Of a stretch of DNA of 11,895 nt, positions 6,538 to 11,895 are shown piece by piece (the first letter of the stretch is position 1; every line of letters starts with the position of its first letter). Origin of the DNA: Bacteroidales bacterium Bact_07 (GTDB lineage: Bacteria > Bacteroidota > Bacteroidia > Bacteroidales > Tenuifilaceae); assembly GCA_001603415.1 (NCBI GenBank), contig LUYY01000064.1:1-11895 (forward strand), in the 5' to 3' direction. Position numbers and translations under genes: made by a program. Below the pieces are notes generated by a model. That model worked only from the letters and a program-made list of their open reading frames with translations, had not been told where the DNA came from and did not search any database.

Positions 6538-9500
6538 AATGATTATCAATTTTGTTTTTATCAAACATGGTGTAAACAATAGGAATGATGTAGATGTTCA
6601 AAAAAGTTGATGTTAAAAGCCCTCCCAGAATAACCTTAGCCATTGGGCTTTGGATTTCGTTTCCGGAAAGGTGCCCCTTAAAGGCAAGCGGAATTAGAGC
6701 AAGGGCAGCTGTGAGGGCAGTCATAAGTATGGCATTTAGCCTGTCGGCTGAACCCTGGATAACCAAATCGTGAATGTCCAATCCCATTTTGCTATGACGG
6801 ATATAGTTTGATATCAAAAGAATTCCATTACGGGTAGCTATTCCAAAAAGCGAAATAAAACCGATAATGGCCGGAATACTTATGACACCCGAAGTCAGCC
6901 AAATGGCAAAAACACCGCCAATAAGCGACAAAGGAAGGTTCAGTAAAATTATTCCTGCCAAGCCGAAGTTACGAAATTCCACGAATAAGAGCATAAAAAT
7001 TATCAAAATTGATATTAACGAAGCTATTAGTAATGTACGCGATGCGCGTGCTTCGCTCTCAAATTGTCCGCCATACTCAATCCTGTAACCTTCGGGAAAA
7101 GTAATGTTTTCATCAACCTTGCGCCGGATATCGTTAACCACTCCGCGCAGGTCGCGTTGAGCCACGTTTGCCGAAATTACTAATTTACGCTGAACGTTCT
7201 CACGGCTAATGGCATTTGGGCCTGCAGATGAAACCACTTCGGCAACCTGATAAAGGGGAACCTTACCGTGCGATGGTGAATCGATGAGTATTGACTTTAT
7301 CCCCTCAATATTGGAAGTGTAGGCCGAATCGAGTTTGACCACCAAATCGAAGCGTTGCTGACCCTCATAAATATCGGCAAGTTTTTCACCACCCAGCACA
7401 ACATCTATAAACTCATTGAACTCCTCAAGGCTAATGCCATATTCTGCCAGCAGAGCCCTATTGGCTCTAATCTGAATTTGCGGCACCTCAACCTGCTGCT
7501 CAACGTTAACATCGACCAAGCCATCAATTCCAACAATTTCGGATTTAATCTGATTGGCCAACGAGTAAAGACGGGTTAGGTCATCGCCAAAGAGCTTAAT
7601 GGCAATACTTGCCCGCGTTCCGGTTAACATATGGTCGATGCGATGCCCCAAGGGCTGGCCAACAGTTGCCGCAATGCCCGGAATGCGCGCAAGCGATGCT
7701 CGAACATCGGCTAGAAACTCATCGTTACTTCGTTCTTTTAGCTGGTAGTTAACATCAATCTCGGAACTGTTGGTAGCCTGAGAGTGCTCATCGAGTTCAC
7801 CTCTACCCGTTCGGCGAGCCGTTGAAGTTACCTCCGGTATGGCAAGCAACTGCTTCTCGATATAGTTACCCACATTATTGGTCTCATCCAGCGATGTTCC
7901 CGGTGGTGTAACCACCGATAAGGTTAACGAACCCTCATTGAACTCAGGTAAAAAGCTACGACCCATTCCCATCAAAAGTACAAGGGCAACAATGAAAAGC
8001 CCCAAGGCACCTCCTAGAACTAATCTTTTTCGGTTTAAAGCCTGACGCAACGATTTTTCGTACCATTTCCTCAGCCTGGCAGCCAACCATTTCTCATTTT
8101 CGTTTCGGCTAAGGTAAGCCTCGCCAGTAAGCAACATTCGCGCAAGCACAGGTGTAAGGGTCATTGCCACAAGCAGCGACATGAACAGCGATACAATAAA
8201 CGAAATACCCAGCGGTTTAAGCATGCGCCCCTCCATGCCGCTAAGGAAGAAAAGCGGAACAAAAGCCACAATAATTATCAACGTGGCATTCAGGATTGAT
8301 GCTCTAATTTCGCGCGATGCTTCAAAAACTATTGTATAGGTCGATTGACGTTCGCTTTTGGGCTTTAACCGGTTTTGGCGTAAGCGCTTATAAACGTTTT
8401 CCACGTCGATAATGGCATCGTCAACCAGCGAGCCAATGGCAATTGCCATGCCGCCAAGACTCATGGTATTAATGTTGATGCCAAGCAGTTTCATCACCAC
8501 AAATGTGGCAAGCAGCGAGATAGGTATGGCTAGCAGCGAAATGATTGTTGTTCGGAAACTGCCAAGGAAAAGCAGCAGGATGATGGTTACGAACACAGCC
8601 CCCTCAACCAAAGCTTGCTGAACGTTACCCACTGAACGTTCAATGAAATCCGCCTGACGGAATATCTTGGTATTAAGCCTAACGTCGGACGGTAACGACC
8701 TTTTTAGATTTTCAAGGTTTTCCTCAATCTTTCGGGTTACTTCAATGGTGTTGATGTTGGGCTGCTTTGAAATTGCCAGTATTACTGCTGGTGAGGCATT
8801 GCTCGATGCGTATCCCATTTTGGGCGCAGCACCAATGCGGATTTCGGCCACATCGCTAACCTTTACTGGCATTCCGTTTCGAATAGTTACAAGCGTTTGT
8901 CCAAGCTGCTCGATATCGGATGTGCGAGCTATACCACGAACCACATACTCGTTTCCAAACTCGCGAATATTAACGCCATTGGAATTCAAACTGATATATC
9001 GGCAAGCATTTACCAGTTCATGCATGCTTACACCCAAATGAAGCATGCGGGTGGGATTGGCCATCACCTGATACTGCTTGTAATCGCCTCCAATGATGGT
9101 AACCTGCGATACACCTCCTGTTGCCAGGATAAGCGGTTTTACAGTCCACTCAGCAAGAGTGCGCAATTCCATCATGCTTGTGCTATCGGCTTGTAGTCCA
9201 ATAAAGAAAATTTCGCCCATAACGCTACTCTGTGGGGCAAGCGTTGGCTGGCTCACCCCCATTGGCATTTGTTGGGCAACCGTGATAAGTTTTTCACTCA
9301 CAACCTGACGTGCCCTAAAAACATCAACCCCCCAATCGAACTCCACCCAAACAAATGAAAAGCCTTGAGCCGAAACCGACCTTACACGGCGAACGTCGGT
9401 AGCACCATTCACGGCAGTCTCAATTGGGAATGTAACCAATCGTTCTACCTCCTCGGCTGCCATCCCATGAGCATCGGTCATTACCACAACCGTGGGGGCT

Positions 9501-9628
9501 GTAAGGTCGGGGAACACATCGATATCCATATTGGACACCGTGCGTAATCCCACAACAATAAGCACTAAGGTGCTAATAAGTATAAGATATTTGTTTCTCA
9601 GCGAGAAACCTATAATTCTGTCGAGCAT
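6521..9628 (-). CDS. RND efflux pump, heavy-metal (CusA/CzcA) family
   Basis: The proton-driven inner-membrane pump of a tripartite efflux system, 1035 aa, normal length for the family. The ATG at 9628 is chosen; a TTG six bases earlier is also possible, but the sequence MLDRIIGFSLRNKYL matches how these pumps begin. Seen from that start: TM1 at about 13-29; a first periplasmic porter region; a membrane block around 340-500; the TM4 motif GSLVDDAIIDVEN (399-411), where D403/D404 take the place of the proton-relay aspartates of RND pumps; a second porter region (about 555-860); and a final membrane block (about 865-1022). The HME-type N-terminal motif DVFPDLTAPTV is at 37-47. Of the three substrate methionines of E. 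coli CusA, only the region of the last (H666-M667 in DHMLTG) keeps a Met. The metal is therefore open, and a divalent cation is as plausible as Cu(I)/Ag(I). Confidence 0.94.
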   Translation of the reverse strand: MLDRIIGFSLRNKYLILISTLVLIVVGLRTVSNMDIDVFPDLTAPTVVVMTDAHGMAAEEVERLVTFPIETAVNGATDVRRVRSVSAQGFSFVWVEFDWGVDVFRARQVVSEKLITVAQQMPMGVSQPTLAPQSSVMGEIFFIGLQADSTSMMELRTLAEWTVKPLILATGGVSQVTIIGGDYKQYQVMANPTRMLHLGVSMHELVNACRYISLNSNGVNIREFGNEYVVRGIARTSDIEQLGQTLVTIRNGMPVKVSDVAEIRIGAAPKMGYASSNASPAVILAISKQPNINTIEVTRKIEENLENLKRSLPSDVRLNTKIFRQADFIERSVGNVQQALVEGAVFVTIILLLFLGSFRTTIISLLAIPISLLATFVVMKLLGININTMSLGGMAIAIGSLVDDAIIDVENVYKRLRQNRLKPKSERQSTYTIVFEASREIRASILNATLIIIVAFVPLFFLSGMEGRMLKPLGISFIVSLFMSLLVAMTLTPVLARMLLTGEAYLSRNENEKWLAARLRKWYEKSLRQALNRKRLVLGGALGLFIVALVLLMGMGRSFLPEFNEGSLTLSVVTPPGTSLDETNNVGNYIEKQLLAIPEVTSTARRTGRGELDEHSQATNSSEIDVNYQLKERSNDEFLADVRASLARIPGIAATVGQPLGHRIDHMLTGTRASIAIKLFGDDLTRLYSLANQIKSEIVGIDGLVDVNVEQQVEVPQIQIRANRALLAEYGISLEEFNEFIDVVLGGEKLADIYEGQQRFDLVVKLDSAYTSNIEGIKSILIDSPSHGKVPLYQVAEVVSSAGPNAISRENVQRKLVISANVAQRDLRGVVNDIRRKVDENITFPEGYRIEYGGQFESEARASRTLLIASLISILIIFMLLFVEFRNFGLAGIILLNLPLSLIGGVFAIWLTSGVISIPAIIGFISLFGIATRNGILLISNYIRHSKMGLDIHDLVIQGSADRLNAILMTALTAALALIPLAFKGHLSGNEIQSPMAKVILGGLLTSTFLNIYIIPIVYTMFDKNKIDNHYDSQD

Positions 9629-9640
9629 AGCCAATTTGTT

Positions 9641-11170
9641 TTAGTGAACATGACCCGAATGGGCATCGAGTGCACCCGAACTCTGCGCCATCTTAACATA
9701 CACGGCACCCCGGGAAACAACCCGGTCGCCCGGCTGTAATCCTGAAACTACCTCAACCCTTTCGCCATCGGAAACACCAAGTTTAACCTCGCGTTTCATG
9801 AAAGTTTCGGGCGTAACCTGCACCATCACAAAATGGTTACCCTGTTCCTCCAAAATAGCCCTCGTGGGTACAGATAGGGAATTGCTGTTTGGCTTGCAAA
9901 GCAAGTAAACCTCCACAACATCCCCCATAGGCATTTCGGCAACCTCAGGCAATTCCAATGTAACAGGAATTAAATGGTTTTCTGTTGATACCGTTTTGCC
10001 AACCGACACAATCGTTCCACCAAGCGATTTTAGGTTAACCAATTTGTCCAATGAATTTAACCTAATATTTGCATCGTAAATGGTGTTTAGATAATTCAGA
10101 AAACGTGGTTGAACATGGCATTGAACCTGACACATCGAAAGCTTGCTTAGTTTAACCAGCGGCTGTCCCGCGCTAACATAATCGCCATTTGAAACAAAAA
10201 CCTTCAAAACCTCAGCATTAGCAGGGCTAATGATGTGTTGACCATCGGTATTGTAGCCATTCTCCAATGCCTTGTAGGCAGTGTAGGCAACCTCGTACTC
10301 ACTTTTTGCCCTTTCGAGTTCAGCTGCCGAAATTACCTGCTCAACAGCCAATGCCTGCTGTCGATTGTAAACCGATTTGGCAAGCTCATACCTATTTTTT
10401 GCCTCGGCATAGCGTAAGGTAAAATTATCGTCGACCATACCCTTTGAAGATATGCTAAGTAGAACATCCGACTTGCCAATTTTAGTTCCGGGCAAAATTG
10501 ACTTTCCAGAAAAGTTTACCACACCCGAAATACCCGCTACCAAAACCAGTTCATCGGATTGTGCAGGAAGTATTCGGCCGGTAGTGTGTATGACCTGCCC
10601 AATGGGCTGTGGAATAACGCTTACCGTAGTAAAATCCACTGCCCACGACTGTTCCTTCGTAAACTTTATGGTATTAGCCATATGGGAATGCTCGTGCGCT
10701 CCCTCCCAATCGGGCTCGCTTTGATAGATTGTGAATTGTCCTAGAGAATATGACCTTTTTACTCCATCCACTACCACATTTAGCAAGGCCTCGGCCTTTC
10801 CGTTTACTTCAAAGAGCAAATCAAACCTGTAAATACCAGTAGTTCCTGTCTCGGTTGCGGTAAAAGAATAAAATTTGCCTCCGGCATTTACACTTAGCAT
10901 TAAGGTGTCAACCTTAAAAGGCTTGAAGTTTTTTAAACTGGTTATGTGAGCAGCAAGTTCAACCTCCTTGCCGCTAATAATTGGACTGCCAACTATGTAA
11001 AACTCTAAACTATCGGCATAAAGTGTAAAGTGTGAGACCTCCTCGGTTGCATGTTCAGCCTGTTCGTGCGAATGCCCTTCGTGTTCGTGCTCATCGTGCT
11101 TTTGAGCACCCCCGCATGATGAAAAAAGCAATGCAGTAAGGGCTATCAGTAAAAAATTTCTATAAACCAT
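9641..11170 (-). CDS. RND efflux periplasmic adaptor lipoprotein, CusB/CzcB-like, His-rich
   Basis: The membrane-fusion subunit bridging the pump and the channel, 509 aa. A signal peptide ends in LFSSC with C19 lipidated, so it is anchored in a membrane. Directly after it is a His-rich tail (H25, 28, 30, 33, 35, 40, 47), then an extra beta-rich domain (about 48-150), a second His cluster H159/H161/H163-M164, and the adaptor core: first barrel/lipoyl half (about 185-245), a helical hairpin (about 250-302), second lipoyl half (about 308-345), beta-barrel (about 345-430) and membrane-proximal domain (about 433-495). The C-terminus ends with H504, H507 and H509. The extra N-terminal domain and His clusters make it longer than a typical CusB (about 400 aa). 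Histidine favours Zn, Co, Ni or Cu(II) binding, though this is inference. The pump gene starts 12 bases after the stop, so the two are cotranscribed. Confidence 0.92.
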   Translation of the reverse strand: MVYRNFLLIALTALLFSSCGGAQKHDEHEHEGHSHEQAEHATEEVSHFTLYADSLEFYIVGSPIISGKEVELAAHITSLKNFKPFKVDTLMLSVNAGGKFYSFTATETGTTGIYRFDLLFEVNGKAEALLNVVVDGVKRSYSLGQFTIYQSEPDWEGAHEHSHMANTIKFTKEQSWAVDFTTVSVIPQPIGQVIHTTGRILPAQSDELVLVAGISGVVNFSGKSILPGTKIGKSDVLLSISSKGMVDDNFTLRYAEAKNRYELAKSVYNRQQALAVEQVISAAELERAKSEYEVAYTAYKALENGYNTDGQHIISPANAEVLKVFVSNGDYVSAGQPLVKLSKLSMCQVQCHVQPRFLNYLNTIYDANIRLNSLDKLVNLKSLGGTIVSVGKTVSTENHLIPVTLELPEVAEMPMGDVVEVYLLCKPNSNSLSVPTRAILEEQGNHFVMVQVTPETFMKREVKLGVSDGERVEVVSGLQPGDRVVSRGAVYVKMAQSSGALDAHSGHVH

Positions 11171-11261
11171 TCTAAATCGAATTAATTATCAAACTATTGA
11201 ATGAAAACTGAAGTAGGTTAGTTGACTAACCTCGTTCCAATAAAAAACTAAATCGATTTAG
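11171..11261 (-). promoter_or_regulatory. Regulatory region between the His-rich gene and the adaptor: two inverted repeats
   Basis: AGGTTAGTTGACTAACCT (11215-11232) has perfect 8-base arms around a 2-base centre. CTAAATCGATTTAG (11248-11261) is a perfect 14-base palindrome overlapping the stop codon of the His-rich gene; on the minus strand it is followed by six T, so it could act as a weak, AT-rich terminator. Half of it, CTAAATCGA, recurs at 11172-11180 next to the adaptor start. A poor -7-like TAGTTTG (11196 to 11190) would place the first inverted repeat over the -33 position. This suggests an operator or an attenuator controlling efflux genes separately from the His-rich gene; which of the two cannot be told. 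Confidence 0.45.
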
Positions 11262-11677
11262 AACGGTGGTGCCCTGAATGAATGGCTACTAATAATTGGC
11301 GTTCGCCAATGTTTAAATGTATCGGAAAAGAATATACGCTGCGATAATTCCAGCCTAACGGTAATATCTATCCATCGGTTCAGGTTTGCAAAAAAATCTT
11401 TTACTAAGTTGAAGCTTGATATTACCTGCAAAACATCAATAAGTCTGAACTTTTCGGCTTGGCTTAGGTCGTTCAGCAGGTTACACCCTGGACTGTGCGA
11501 ATGGCTCTGCGATGAGTTAGTGTGTTTATGCTGACTATAATTGCCATGCTGGCAGCACTCCTGAACATTCTCAACAAAGCATACCTCGCCGTTGTGGTGA
11601 TGATGCGGAACAAGCGAGTGAACAAACATCATCGCAACGCCAAGTGCAAAAAGCAATATCGATATGCCTCGTTTCAT
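11258..11677 (-). CDS. Small exported His/Cys-rich protein, probably metal-binding
   Basis: A 139-aa protein with a clear N-terminal signal or anchor (K2, R3, hydrophobic 5-19) followed at once by a His run (H25-H28). The next 40 residues carry C33, C41, C42, H44, H50, H52, H59, H61 and C65. The second half (66-139) has no such residues apart from H123 and H132; it is amphipathic and ends in FRAPPF. Short proteins of this look, with a signal, His run and Arg-Ala-Pro-Pro-like tail, are found ahead of CusBA-type operons in Bacteroidota; I recall a family of unknown function (DUF6769) but could not check it. A periplasmic metal buffer or sensor is inferred. It has its own -7 box and lies 87 bases upstream of the adaptor, on the same strand. 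Confidence 0.75.
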   Translation of the reverse strand: MKRGISILLFALGVAMMFVHSLVPHHHHNGEVCFVENVQECCQHGNYSQHKHTNSSQSHSHSPGCNLLNDLSQAEKFRLIDVLQVISSFNLVKDFFANLNRWIDITVRLELSQRIFFSDTFKHWRTPIISSHSFRAPPF

Positions 11678-11694
11678 GCAGCAATTATTGTGTG

Positions 11695-11702
11695 CAAAGT
11701 TA
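11695..11702 (-). promoter_or_regulatory. -7 promoter box of the His-rich gene
   Basis: TAACTTTG on the minus strand matches TAnnTTTG and ends 17 bases before the ATG. A TTG is present upstream at a spacing slightly longer than ideal (23 bases). GTGTGCA (11690-11696) and TGCACAC (11719-11725) form a 7-base inverted repeat around this promoter, which may be an operator. Confidence 0.5.
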
Positions 11703-11739
11703 TTATTTTCGATTTAAATGCACACCAATGGTTTAATAA

Positions 11740-11766
11740 TTGGTTTAGCCAAAAAGCATATATTTG
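11740..11766 (+). promoter_or_regulatory. Promoter of the truncated plus-strand gene
   Basis: TATATTTG (11759-11766) matches the -7 consensus. TTG at 11740-11742 lies 16 bases upstream, a little short of the usual spacing for a -33 element. The expected transcript start leaves a leader of only about 12-15 bases before the ATG at 11786, which is short but not unusual in this phylum. Confidence 0.45.
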
Positions 11767-11785
11767 CATCAAACAATTGTGCACC

Positions 11786-11895
11786 ATGTTCATATCGTCC
11801 ACTCCACAAGTAACCCTGCTCATCATTCACTCCATTGTGTTTGCCATTGCTATTATCTATCTAATTATCAATAGGAAAAATTTAAAAAAACGTAT
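11786..11895 (+). CDS. Start of a membrane protein, truncated by the window edge
   Basis: An open frame of 36 complete codons runs off the right edge without a stop. After a short polar start (MFISSTPQ) it has one hydrophobic segment (about residues 9-27), then a basic stretch ending in KNLKKR. That is the pattern of a membrane-anchored N-terminus with the positive side in the cytoplasm, or of a small membrane protein. A promoter-like sequence lies just upstream and divergent from the efflux region. The family cannot be recognised from this fragment. A sensor or regulator would fit the place, but nothing in the residues shows it. Confidence 0.5.
   Translation, partial: MFISSTPQVTLLIIHSIVFAIAIIYLIINRKNLKKR

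Noticed and set aside
8667..9041. A 124-codon plus-strand open frame inside the pump gene
   Set aside because: Antisense shadow of the highly conserved RND coding sequence.
9629..9634. A TTG start for the pump gene two codons upstream
   Set aside because: The ATG at 9628 is stronger and gives the N-terminus expected for the family, although TTG cannot be fully excluded.

Overview
The window looks like chromosomal DNA of a member of the Bacteroidota, probably Bacteroidales or a related order. The basis is Bacteroidota-type -7 promoter boxes (TAnnTTTG) in front of several genes, few Shine-Dalgarno-like sites, lipoprotein signals ending in S-C, and proteins that read like this phylum (a TerB-ABC-ABC2 fusion, a GH30 lipoprotein, a short His-rich protein ahead of an RND efflux operon). 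All six complete genes are on the minus strand; one truncated gene begins on the plus strand at the right edge.

Right to left, in transcription order: a 139-aa His/Cys-rich exported protein (11258-11677), then a three-gene heavy-metal-type RND efflux operon: lipoprotein adaptor (9641-11170), inner-membrane pump (6521-9628) and outer-membrane channel (5350-6537). Pump and channel overlap by 17 bases, and adaptor and pump are 12 bases apart. The operon ends at a clear rho-independent terminator (5293-5327). The His-rich protein and the His-rich tails of the adaptor suggest that all four products handle a metal cation in the envelope. The metal cannot be named: two of the three methionines that bind Cu(I)/Ag(I) in E. 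coli CusA appear to be replaced. Two inverted repeats lie in the 87-base gap between the His-rich gene and the adaptor, where regulation is likely.

Left of the terminator is a 436-base gene-free stretch carrying two arrays of one 10-base repeat in opposite orientations. One array abuts the promoter of a GH30 glycoside hydrolase lipoprotein (3441-4913). After 204 bases comes a 1035-aa transporter (129-3236) with a TerB-like N-terminus, an ABCG-type ATPase and a membrane domain with a large extracytoplasmic insert. The GH30 and ABC genes each have a -7 box, so they are probably separate units; nothing in the sequence ties them to the efflux operon.

No rRNA, tRNA, CRISPR array, insertion sequence or phage gene is visible. 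The genes belong to known families. The least explained parts are the decamer arrays and the inverted repeats around the efflux operon.
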